Shown here piece by piece: positions 8,482 to 17,301 of a DNA stretch of 32,879 nt (the stretch's first letter is position 1; every line of letters begins with the position of its first letter). The notes under the pieces are model-generated. The model was not told the origin of the DNA. It saw only the letters and a list, made by a program, of their open reading frames with translations, and searched no databases. A program made the position numbers and the translations under genes. This stretch comes from Bacillota bacterium (GTDB taxonomy: Bacteria > Bacillota > Sulfobacillia > JAJYWN01 > JAJZPE01). The DNA is taken from contig JAJYMC010000054.1 in assembly GCA_021787335.1 (NCBI GenBank), positions 90,572-123,450 of the forward strand, written 5' to 3'.

Positions 8482-9110
8482 TTACTTGTGCCCTCCCCTT
8501 TCACCGGTAACGGCTTGGGCGTCAGGTACTGCTGTATAATGGCCAGCAAATTCGAGACCACCCAGTATAAGGCCAGCCCGGCGGCGAAGCGAAGGCTGAG
8601 AAAGGCGATGAGGATCGGCATCGCGAAGAGCATGGTCTTCTGGGTCTGGTCCGTCGCCGGCGTCGATATCTTCTGTTGCCACCACGTCGTGATGCCTGTC
8701 AGGACAGGTAGGATGAACAGGGGGTCCGGCCTGCCAAGGTGTGGTATCCAGACGAACCCGGCCGGGCCGAGGTACTGGAACCGGTCGAGGGCCCTGAACA
8801 GCGCGATGATGAAGGGGAACTGCAGCAGCAACGGCAGGCACCCGCCGAGGGGGTTCACCTTGTTCTTCCGCCAAAGCTCCATCGTCTCTTGATTGACCTT
8901 CTGGGGATCGTTCTTGTACTTCTTCTCGATCGCCTTCCGCTGCGGCTCCAGCATCATCATCTTCTGCGTCGAACGGACCTGGGTGTACTGGAACGGAGCC
9001 AGGAGAAGGCGGATGCCCAAAGTCAGGAAGATGATGGCTAACCCATAGCTTCCTGTCCACCCGTAAAAGATGTTCATCCCCTGTTGCATCACGGATGTAA
9101 GCCAGGTCAA
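8478..9110 (-). CDS. yidC: Membrane protein insertase YidC/Oxa1 (SpoIIIJ type)
   Basis: A 210-residue insertase that helps membrane proteins enter the cytoplasmic membrane, alone or with SecYEG. Hydrophobic segments include YGLAIIFLTLGIRLLLAPF, with the conserved positively charged Arg of the hydrophilic groove. Others are PLLLQFPFIIALF, PLFILPVLTGITTWW and FAAGLALYWVVSNLLAII. The Gram-positive proteins usually start with a lipoprotein signal peptide; none is seen here, as the protein begins directly before the first core helix. The start is TTG at 9108-9110 after AAAGGGGGGCGG. The gene sits in the conserved rpmH-rnpA-yidD-yidC-jag order. Confidence 0.95.
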   Translation of the reverse strand: MTWLTSVMQQGMNIFYGWTGSYGLAIIFLTLGIRLLLAPFQYTQVRSTQKMMMLEPQRKAIEKKYKNDPQKVNQETMELWRKNKVNPLGGCLPLLLQFPFIIALFRALDRFQYLGPAGFVWIPHLGRPDPLFILPVLTGITTWWQQKISTPATDQTQKTMLFAMPILIAFLSLRFAAGLALYWVVSNLLAIIQQYLTPKPLPVKGEGTSK

Positions 9111-9186
9111 GAGCCGCCCCCCTTTAGTTCCCCACCGGCCATATTATGTTCTCCGGGAAATCCGTTATTCGACAGACCCTGACCAG

Positions 9187-9405
9187 TCACGGTACCGGGT
9201 CGTAACCGCCTGGGTTGAGGGGATTGCAGCGGAGGACCCGCCACCCCGCCAGGAGGAGCCCCTTGACCACCCCGTGCTTGACCACGGCCTGTTCCGCGTA
9301 TTCCGAACAGGTCGGGTAGAACCGGCACGACGGCCTCTTGAGGGGAGAGATGTACCGGCGGTACAATCGGATCAGGCCGGTCACCCCCGCTTTGAGAGGA
9401 TTCAC
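9187..9405 (-). CDS. yidD: Membrane protein insertion efficiency factor YidD
   Basis: A small 72-residue protein with the YidD signature: [20 protein letters not shown], then SEYA, and [19 protein letters not shown] at the end, containing three conserved cysteines. YidD sits at the inner face of the membrane and aids YidC-dependent insertion. The start GTG (9403-9405) overlaps the rnpA stop by four bases. Confidence 0.95.
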   Translation of the reverse strand: MNPLKAGVTGLIRLYRRYISPLKRPSCRFYPTCSEYAEQAVVKHGVVKGLLLAGWRVLRCNPLNPGGYDPVP

Positions 9406-9767
9406 TCGCGGGCCTCCCGTTCCAACACTTGGCCCCTGGCCAACAGGTTCTCAACCATCCCGACGACCTGATCCCACTCCAGGTCGAGCAGGCGGCGCCG
9501 GGCGACCAAGACCAAGTCGACCCCCCCGGGCGGCTTTCGCCAGCCGACGGCCTCACGAAACGCCTCCCGCAAGAGACGTTTGGCTCGGTTGCGTTGGACG
9601 GCCGAGCCAAGGCGCCGCCCGGCCACGAAGCCTATTCTGGCGATGGACCTGTCGGTCGCCTTGGAGTATAATACGGCCCCGGGGGCTGCCCAGGACTTGC
9701 CCGTGGCATACACCGCGCTGAAGTCTCTCTCGGAGCGGAGCCTTTCGATCCCTTTTTCGCTTGCCAT
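9402..9767 (-). CDS. rnpA: Ribonuclease P protein component
   Basis: The 121-residue protein subunit that assists RNase P RNA in removing 5' leaders from tRNA precursors. The RNR signature is clear: [16 protein letters not shown], preceded by [14 protein letters not shown]. The ATG at 9765-9767 follows GGGGTG on the minus strand. It lies between rpmH and yidD, as in nearly all bacteria. Confidence 0.96.
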   Translation of the reverse strand: MASEKGIERLRSERDFSAVYATGKSWAAPGAVLYSKATDRSIARIGFVAGRRLGSAVQRNRAKRLLREAFREAVGWRKPPGGVDLVLVARRRLLDLEWDQVVGMVENLLARGQVLEREARE

Positions 9768-9813
9768 CCATGCACCCCGAGGAAGAAAAGGGCCACGGAC
9801 TTATCCGCGGCCT

Positions 9814-9948
9814 CTAGCCCGCCAACCGCTTGCGTCCCTTGAGCCTGCGGCTCTTGAGAACCTTCCGGCCACCGAGGCTCGACATCCGCTTCAGGAAACC
9901 ATGGACCTTCTTGCGCTTACGCGCCTTTGGTTGGTACGTCCGCTTCAA
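9814..9948 (-). CDS. rpmH: 50S ribosomal protein L34
   Basis: A 44-residue, highly basic ribosomal protein. Translation of the minus strand gives [19 protein letters not shown], then [16 protein letters not shown] and LKGRKRLAG, the full L34 pattern. The start is TTG (9946-9948), nine bases after AAGGGAG. The gene has a strong promoter of its own at 10019-10048 and leads the rpmH-rnpA-yidD-yidC-jag operon. Confidence 0.97.
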   Translation of the reverse strand: MKRTYQPKARKRKKVHGFLKRMSSLGGRKVLKSRRLKGRKRLAG

Positions 9949-10018
9949 TGCTGGTCGCTCCCTTCGGAAAAACAAAACCTTGGGCCCCAGGGCCCAGGGA
10001 CGTAGAACTCCTTTATAG

Positions 10019-10048
10019 ATTATATCCTGCAGAAAAAACCGCTGTCAA
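10019..10048 (-). promoter_or_regulatory. Sigma-A promoter of rpmH operon
   Basis: On the minus strand there is a perfect TTGACA (10043-10048), an 18-base spacer and a perfect TATAAT (10019-10024). It directs transcription toward rpmH about 70 bases away. Confidence 0.88.
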
Positions 10049-10291
10049 GGATACCTGGTGCCCGCGATCGCGAAAAGGCGTCATGGCCTGCCCGGCGTCT
10101 GTACCTCACGGCCGTCGACAAGGCCAGGCCGTGTCGTGACGAAGCCCGGCAGACCGCCCTCTGCCCTGCTTCCGGCCGTGCTAATATTTCTCCGACAACG
10201 AAAGGAAAACCTCCCGGGGTCGTCTAATCCCTGCCAGTAACCTTCGAAGGGAATGCACCAGAGGGAGACACTGTTACCAAACCTTGGCGAG

Positions 10292-10323
10292 TATTCACAC
10301 GGTGTGGATATCTTTGTGGATAC
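10292..10323. promoter_or_regulatory. DnaA box cluster upstream of dnaA (far)
   Basis: Three box-like 9-mers lie close together: TATTCACAC (10292-10300), TGTGGATAT (10303-10311) and TGTGGATAC (10315-10323). The last two are one-mismatch versions of the reverse consensus TGTGGATAA. They probably serve in origin binding and in dnaA autoregulation. Confidence 0.75.
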
Positions 10324-10497
10324 TTTGTTGATTTTGACTTCAGCCGCTCCCTTGGGCTGAACTTTTTTCCCCAACCACCGCCAGTGTCCCGGCGGGCATG
10401 CCAGTCACGCACCGCAGCGTGGCGCAGAATACCGAACAGGAAAGGCCTGGGGGCAACACGTCCTGCTCGGCCAGCCAGATAAGATTATCCTCTTCTC

Positions 10498-10517
10498 TGT
10501 GGATAACATGTGGACAA
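10498..10517 (-). promoter_or_regulatory. Perfect DnaA box plus variant box before dnaA
   Basis: TGTGGATAA (10498-10506) is an exact consensus DnaA box (TTATCCACA on the minus strand). TGTGGACAA (10509-10517) is a common variant. They end about 25 bases before the dnaA start codon, which fits both origin function and autoregulation. Confidence 0.85.
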
Positions 10518-10541
10518 GTTCAGGGTTCGGAGGGCTCCTTC

Positions 10542-11903
10542 ATGAAAGATCAACTCAACGAGACTTGGGACAGGGCTCTGGCTTCCATGGAACAGGAGCT
10601 GCCCCGGGCCGGTTTCGAGACCTGGCTCAAGGGGACGAAACCCCTCGCTCTCCACGATGACACCATCGTCATCGGCGTTCAGAACGACTTCGCTCGGGAG
10701 TGGCTGGAGACCAAATACCTCTCCCTGATCAAGAGGACCCTCCGCGAGATCTCCGGTCATGAGATGTCGGTGCGCTTCGTCCAGCACTCCAGTCCGGCGG
10801 CCATCGCCGAGAACGAACTCGCGGCCACCTGGGCGAACCCGCAGCCGATCCTGACCACGCTCAATGGGGAGACCTTTGGGCAGCCCCTCAACCCGAAGTA
10901 CACCTTCGACCGTTTCGTCGTCGGCAACTCCAACCGCTTCGCCCACGCCGCTTCGCTGGCTGTGGCCGGCGCCCCGGCCAGGGCCTATAATCCTCTGTTC
11001 ATATACGGCGGCGTGGGGCTCGGCAAGACCCACCTCATGCAGGCCATCGGCCATTTCATCCGGAACCAGGGGGCCGGGGCGAGGGTCGTCTACATCTCCT
11101 CGGAGACCTTCACCAATGAGCTCATCTCGGCCATCCGTGACCGGACGCAACACGAGTTCAGAAACAAGTATCGGACCATCGACGTCCTCCTCGTCGACGA
11201 CATCCAGTTCCTGACCGGCAAGGAGGCCACCCAGGAAGAGTTCTTCCACACCTTCAACTCCCTTCACGAAGCCAACCGGCAGATCGTCATCTCCAGCGAC
11301 CGCCCGCCCAAGGAGATCACCGCCCTTGAGGAACGTCTGCGGTCACGCTTCGAGTGGGGCCTGATCGCCGACATCCAGCCGCCCGACTTGGAGACGCGGG
11401 TGGCCATCCTTCGAAAGAAGGCCGAGATAGAACGGCTCGAGATCCCCAACGACGTGATGCTCTTCATCGGCTCGAAAATCGAGACCAACATCCGCGAGCT
11501 GGAGGGCGCCCTCATCCGGATCATCGCTTACGCGTCGCTCATCGGTCGGGACGTCACCGTCGACGTGGCCGCGGAGGCCCTCAAGGACATCCTCCCCGAA
11601 TCACGCCCCAGGACCCTGTCCATCGAACTCATCCAGCAACGCGTGGCCGCTTTCTACAACCTCAGCGTGGAAGACCTGAAGGCCCCGCGCCGCACGCGGG
11701 CCCTGGCTTTCCCTCGCCAGATCGCCATGTATATCTGCCGAGAGTTGACCGATTCCTCTCTGCCTAAGATCGGTGAGGAGTTCGGGGGCCGGGATCATAC
11801 CACGGTCATCCACGCCCATGACAAGATCGCCACCGATATGAAGGTCGACCCCTCCCTGCGCAGCGTGATCCAAGAACTCATCGAAAAGATACGCACAACC
11901 TGA
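10542..11903 (+). CDS. dnaA: Chromosomal replication initiator DnaA
   Basis: A 453-residue AAA+ initiator that binds DnaA boxes and opens oriC. Domain I spans roughly 1-85, then comes a short linker. The AAA+ core has Walker A GGVGLGKT at 156-163 and Walker B VLLVDD at about 215-220. The C-terminal DNA-binding domain IV carries the DnaA signature GGRDHTTVIHAHDKI. The ATG at 10542 follows GGAGGG; reading could extend to 10398, but that region contains the DnaA boxes. The gene is flanked on both sides by DnaA-box clusters. Confidence 0.98.
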   Translation: MKDQLNETWDRALASMEQELPRAGFETWLKGTKPLALHDDTIVIGVQNDFAREWLETKYLSLIKRTLREISGHEMSVRFVQHSSPAAIAENELAATWANPQPILTTLNGETFGQPLNPKYTFDRFVVGNSNRFAHAASLAVAGAPARAYNPLFIYGGVGLGKTHLMQAIGHFIRNQGAGARVVYISSETFTNELISAIRDRTQHEFRNKYRTIDVLLVDDIQFLTGKEATQEEFFHTFNSLHEANRQIVISSDRPPKEITALEERLRSRFEWGLIADIQPPDLETRVAILRKKAEIERLEIPNDVMLFIGSKIETNIRELEGALIRIIAYASLIGRDVTVDVAAEALKDILPESRPRTLSIELIQQRVAAFYNLSVEDLKAPRRTRALAFPRQIAMYICRELTDSSLPKIGEEFGGRDHTTVIHAHDKIATDMKVDPSLRSVIQELIEKIRTT

Positions 11904-11936
11904 TGTTCCTAAAAAGTACACAAGGTGTGCGTAACC

Positions 11937-12023
11937 TGTGGATATTTATTCTTTCACCCGAACTGTCCCCAAGCCGGGGATAACTCTCTGTTATTCGTCC
12001 CCACAATCCACAGCTTATCAACA
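11937..12023. promoter_or_regulatory. DnaA box cluster downstream of dnaA
   Basis: Between dnaA and dnaN there are TGTGGATAT (11937-11945), CGGGGATAA (11975-11983) and TTATCAACA (12015-12023), each one or two mismatches from the DnaA box. Together with the cluster upstream of dnaA they give a bipartite origin like that of Bacillus subtilis. Confidence 0.7.
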
Positions 12024-12057
12024 CGCGAACGCTTAGTGGTGACATTCTCCCGGGGCC

Positions 12058-12110
12058 TTATCCCCATATTCACACCGCCTATTACTATTACGGCTATCTT
12101 TATATAAACT
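12058..12110 (+). promoter_or_regulatory. Probable oriC unwinding element with DnaA-trios
   Basis: In order: TTATCCCCA (12058-12066), TATTCACAC (12067-12075), a short GC spacer, CTATTACTATTA (12079-12090) and AT-rich TTTATATAAA. Read 3'-5' on the bottom strand, the triplets are GAT-AAT-GAT-AAT, matching the DnaA-trio motif of the B. subtilis basal unwinding system. Box, GC spacer, trios and AT-rich DNA follow in the known order, just upstream of dnaN. Confidence 0.7.
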
Positions 12111-12165
12111 TTGGGGCTTCAGAGAATCTCCGCCCGGAAACCGGAAAAGGGGGATTGAAAGTTCC

Positions 12166-13272
12166 ATGAAACTTGCCTTCAAACAGGAACAGATCACGCC
12201 CGTCCTGCAGACAGTGCAAAGGGTGGTCTCTCCGAGGACGACCCTACCGGTCCTGACCGGAGTCCTCATCTCCGGCAAGGACGGCAAGATCACCCTCAGC
12301 GCCACCGACCATGAGATCGCCATCGAGGCCGAGGCCCCGGGCCAGGTCATCGAAGAGGGAGCGGTCGTCCTGCCCGCCCGTTACCTAGGGGATATCGTCC
12401 GCCGCATCCCCGGAGGCGACGTTACTCTGGAGACCGGGCCGCAGGGAAAGAGCGCCACGGTCCGCTGGGGTCGCTCACATTACGTGATTCATGGTTTCTC
12501 CGCCGAGGAGTTCCCGACGCTCGGTCGGTTCGGGCAGGACAACATGATTTCCTTGAACCGCAAGGAACTGCGCGAATTGGTTGACCGCACGGTCTTCTCC
12601 GTCTCCCACGACGAGACCAGGCCGATGCTGACCGGAGCTCTCCTCGAGATGGAGGACGGGAAGATCAGGCTGGTGGCTACCGACGGCGTCCGGATGGCGC
12701 TCAAGGAAGGACCTCTCGATGGGGCGGACGGGCAGAAGAAGGCGATAATCCCCGGCCGGGCCCTCACCGAACTCAGCCGGACGCTGGCTGAACTGGTCGA
12801 GGAAAACATCCTCGTGGGTCTGGACGGTGGGCAGTTCATCCTGCAGGCGAAGGGGATCCACTTCCGCACGCGGACCATCGACGGACAGTTCCCCAACTAC
12901 CGGCAGGTCATCCCCAAGGATATAAAGACCTCGGCGATCCTCCAGACGTCCGAGTACCTGGCCGCCTGCGAGCGCAGTTCGGTCCTGGCTCAGGAAGGCG
13001 GACACGCCATCCGGTTGGACTTCAAGGGCGACACCCTGACCATCACGGCGAACGCCCCGGAGGTCGGCAACGTCCAGGAAGAGATCGCCGCCACGGTCGG
13101 CGGGGAGAACATGCAGATCGCCTTTAACGTCAAGTACCTCATCGAAGGGCTAAAGAACATCGGGGCCGATGAGGTGGATTTCCAGATGACCGGACCGATC
13201 AGCCCGGCGGTGATGAAGGCCAAGGGCCGCGAAGACCTGGTGTACGTCATCCTCCCGTTGCGGACCGTCTGA
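12166..13272 (+). CDS. dnaN: DNA polymerase III beta sliding clamp
   Basis: A 368-residue ring-forming processivity clamp. The start MKLAFKQEQITPVLQTVQRVV, the internal YRQVIPKD and the C-terminal end YVILPLRTV are typical of DnaN. The ATG at 12166 has AAGGGGG a little far upstream (12 bases). It likely forms an operon with recF, dciA and remB, which ends at the terminator 15223-15257. The S4-domain gene yaaA, found between dnaN and recF in Bacillus, is absent; only 33 bases separate the two genes. Confidence 0.97.
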   Translation: MKLAFKQEQITPVLQTVQRVVSPRTTLPVLTGVLISGKDGKITLSATDHEIAIEAEAPGQVIEEGAVVLPARYLGDIVRRIPGGDVTLETGPQGKSATVRWGRSHYVIHGFSAEEFPTLGRFGQDNMISLNRKELRELVDRTVFSVSHDETRPMLTGALLEMEDGKIRLVATDGVRMALKEGPLDGADGQKKAIIPGRALTELSRTLAELVEENILVGLDGGQFILQAKGIHFRTRTIDGQFPNYRQVIPKDIKTSAILQTSEYLAACERSSVLAQEGGHAIRLDFKGDTLTITANAPEVGNVQEEIAATVGGENMQIAFNVKYLIEGLKNIGADEVDFQMTGPISPAVMKAKGREDLVYVILPLRTV

Positions 13273-13305
13273 ACGCCGGCCCACACCCGGTCCTGAGGAG
13301 ACACC

Positions 13306-14460
13306 GTGCGACTGAAACGCCTCCAACTCCATGATTTTCGCTCCTTCCCGACCTTGGACCTGACCCTCAACGGCCAGGTCAATGTCTTTGTCGGTGGGAA
13401 TGCGGAAGGCAAGACCAACGCGCTGGAGGCCGTCTATCTCCTGGCCACCGGCCGCTCGCACCGGGTCGCTCATGACCGGGAGCTGGTCCGCTGGGAAGCG
13501 CCCGCCTATCTCGTCCGTGGCGACTTCGCCAGCCAGGCCGGGGCGGTCCAGGTCGAGGTCGGGTTCTCCACGGAAGGACGTAAAGTCCTGAGGCTGAACG
13601 GCGTCGCCAAGCGACGCCTGAGCGACCTCATCGGACAGGCTCGGGTCGTCCTCTTCGCCCCGGAAGACCTCGAACTCGTCAAAGGCGCACCGGAGGTCCG
13701 CCGGCGGTACATCGACCTTCAATTGTCGCAGATGTCAGCGGCCTACTACCACCACCTGGCGGCCTATCACCGGGTCCTCGACCAACGCAACCGGCTGCTC
13801 AAAGTCGGCCCCCAGGCCGAGGAGAGAGGCCTGCCGGTCTGGGACGAGAAGCTCATCGTCCATGGCGTGGAGGTCATCCGGCGGCGCCTGGAGGCCGTCG
13901 AGAGGCTCGCCGGGTGGGCCTCCGACGCCCAGCGCCAGGTGTCCGGCGGTCAGGAGGAACTCAGCGTCAGCTATCAAAGTTCTCTCGGAGGAGACGGACA
14001 GCGCTCCTCCCGGGAAGTCCCCGAAACGGACCGGGACCCAGACAACCTGGCCAGGGCTTTCCGCCGGCGGCTGGAGAGACTCCGGCCGGCCGAGATCGAG
14101 CGGGGGATGACCCTGGCCGGGCCGCACCGGGATGACCTCCGCCTCGATATCAACCGGCAGGAGGCCCGGCTCTTCTCCTCCCAAGGTCAGCAACGGACGG
14201 CCGCCCTGGCCCTGAAGCTGGCCGAGGTCGAGTTCATGACGGCCGACGGCGGCGACCCGCCCCTGCTCCTGCTGGACGATGTCCTGTCGGAACTGGATGA
14301 GAAGCGGCGCGGTCTGCTCCTGGAGACGGTCGGGCGCGTGCAGACCATCATCACCGGCACGGACGGCGCCCCCCTGGCCGGACGCCTCGCCGTGGATGTC
14401 GCTTTCTACAACGTCACCCGGGGGACCATCACCCCGGCCGGGGAAGGGCGAGACCGATGA
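13306..14460 (+). CDS. recF: DNA replication/repair protein RecF
   Basis: A 384-residue SMC-like ATPase that loads RecA at gaps together with RecO and RecR (RecR is encoded at 29032). Visible are RLQLHDFRSF at the N-terminus, Walker A GGNAEGKTN, a signature region SSQGQQRTAALALKLAE and Walker B LLLLDDVLSELDE. The start is GTG at 13306 after TGAGGAG. Its stop overlaps the next gene (ATGA). Confidence 0.97.
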   Translation: MRLKRLQLHDFRSFPTLDLTLNGQVNVFVGGNAEGKTNALEAVYLLATGRSHRVAHDRELVRWEAPAYLVRGDFASQAGAVQVEVGFSTEGRKVLRLNGVAKRRLSDLIGQARVVLFAPEDLELVKGAPEVRRRYIDLQLSQMSAAYYHHLAAYHRVLDQRNRLLKVGPQAEERGLPVWDEKLIVHGVEVIRRRLEAVERLAGWASDAQRQVSGGQEELSVSYQSSLGGDGQRSSREVPETDRDPDNLARAFRRRLERLRPAEIERGMTLAGPHRDDLRLDINRQEARLFSSQGQQRTAALALKLAEVEFMTADGGDPPLLLLDDVLSELDEKRRGLLLETVGRVQTIITGTDGAPLAGRLAVDVAFYNVTRGTITPAGEGRDR

Positions 14461-14942
14461 AACCGGCGGCCCTGGGGAAAGTCCTCGAAGAGACCCTCGA
14501 GCGGATGGAGATCAAGAAGACCCTCCGCGAGAAGCTGGCCCTGTTCATCTGGGAAGAGGCGGTCGGTCCAGATCTGGCCGGTCACACCCGGCCGGCGCGG
14601 GTCGAGCGGGGCGTCATGACCGTCGAAACCTCTAGCCCGGCCTGGTCACAACAGCTGACGTTGTTGAAACCGGGGCTCCTGGAGGCAATAAACAAGCGGC
14701 TGGGAGAGAGACTAATCAAGGACCTCCGCTTTCACAGCGGTCAAGGTCTGCCGGCCCCGCGGCCGACCTCCGGAGAGCGGTCGGAACGGCCGGGGGAGGG
14801 TCCTCAGCCGAACCCCCTCTCCGCGGAGGAGCTGGCGGCCATCGACGAGCAGGTCTCCGTCATCAGCGACCCGGCCCTCAGGGAACGCTGGCGACGGTTG
14901 GTCTTGAAGGCCAAGGCCGCGCGGGACGACTCCGCGCGTTGA
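14457..14942 (+). CDS. DUF721/DciA-like protein, possible replicative helicase loader factor
   Basis: A 161-residue protein with a DUF721 N-terminal domain (residues about 1-95). Typical elements are LALFIWEEAVGPDLAGHTRPA, the strand MTVETSSPAWSQQL and the end of the domain INKRLGERLIKDLRF. In Actinobacteria and Proteobacteria DciA brings the DnaB helicase to the origin; in Firmicutes the same family sits next to recF but is less studied. The C-terminal part is rich in charged residues and predicted to be helical. The start overlaps recF by four bases (ATGA). Confidence 0.85.
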   Translation: MKPAALGKVLEETLERMEIKKTLREKLALFIWEEAVGPDLAGHTRPARVERGVMTVETSSPAWSQQLTLLKPGLLEAINKRLGERLIKDLRFHSGQGLPAPRPTSGERSERPGEGPQPNPLSAEELAAIDEQVSVISDPALRERWRRLVLKAKAARDDSAR

Positions 14943-14955
14943 AGGGAGCGGTTCG

Positions 14956-15216
14956 ATGCTAGTCAACATCGGCGGCGAGGCGGTCCTCCGGAGCCGCGAG
15001 ATCGTCGGCATCTTCGCCTTGGAGACGGTCGGGGAGTCGCCCATCACCAAGGAGTTCCTCGACCTTGTCAGAACGGAGGGGACGGCGGTAGACCTTAGCG
15101 GGGGCAACCCCAAGTCGCTGGTCCTCACGGCCGACAAAGTCTACCTGACCACTGTCTCCATCGGGACCATCAGGAAAAGAGCGAACGTAAGCGGCGACCT
15201 TGAAGAGAAAGAGTGA
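14956..15216 (+). CDS. remB: RemB-like extracellular matrix regulator (DUF370 family)
   Basis: An 86-residue protein that begins MLVNIGGEAVLRSREIVGIF and contains TADKVYLTTVSIGTIRKR, matching the YaaB/RemB family. In Bacillus, remB lies in the same place between recF and gyrB and affects expression of biofilm matrix genes; its relative RemA is a DNA-binding activator. The start follows GGGAGCG. The gene is followed by a terminator. Confidence 0.9.
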   Translation: MLVNIGGEAVLRSREIVGIFALETVGESPITKEFLDLVRTEGTAVDLSGGNPKSLVLTADKVYLTTVSIGTIRKRANVSGDLEEKE

Positions 15217-15222
15217 CGCGGA

Positions 15223-17282
<2,060 letters not shown>

Positions 17283-17301
17283 CCGAGAGGAGTCAGAACC
17301 G

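Larger units (their letters stand above)
9949..10541. other. rpmH-dnaA intergenic region: divergent control and left part of oriC
   Basis: No protein gene is supported in this roughly 590-base gap. It contains the rpmH promoter (10019-10048) and DnaA boxes at 10292-10323 and 10498-10517. The dnaA ribosome binding site GGAGGG is at about 10529-10534. A dnaA promoter must also lie here, but no convincing -35/-10 pair was found. Confidence 0.8.

Noticed and set aside
9149-9162. Noc-binding-site-like GTTCTCCGGGAAAT, and ATTTCCCAGGACAG at 20402.
   Set aside because: Each matches about 11 of 14 positions of the known Noc site; about one such match is expected by chance in a window of this length.
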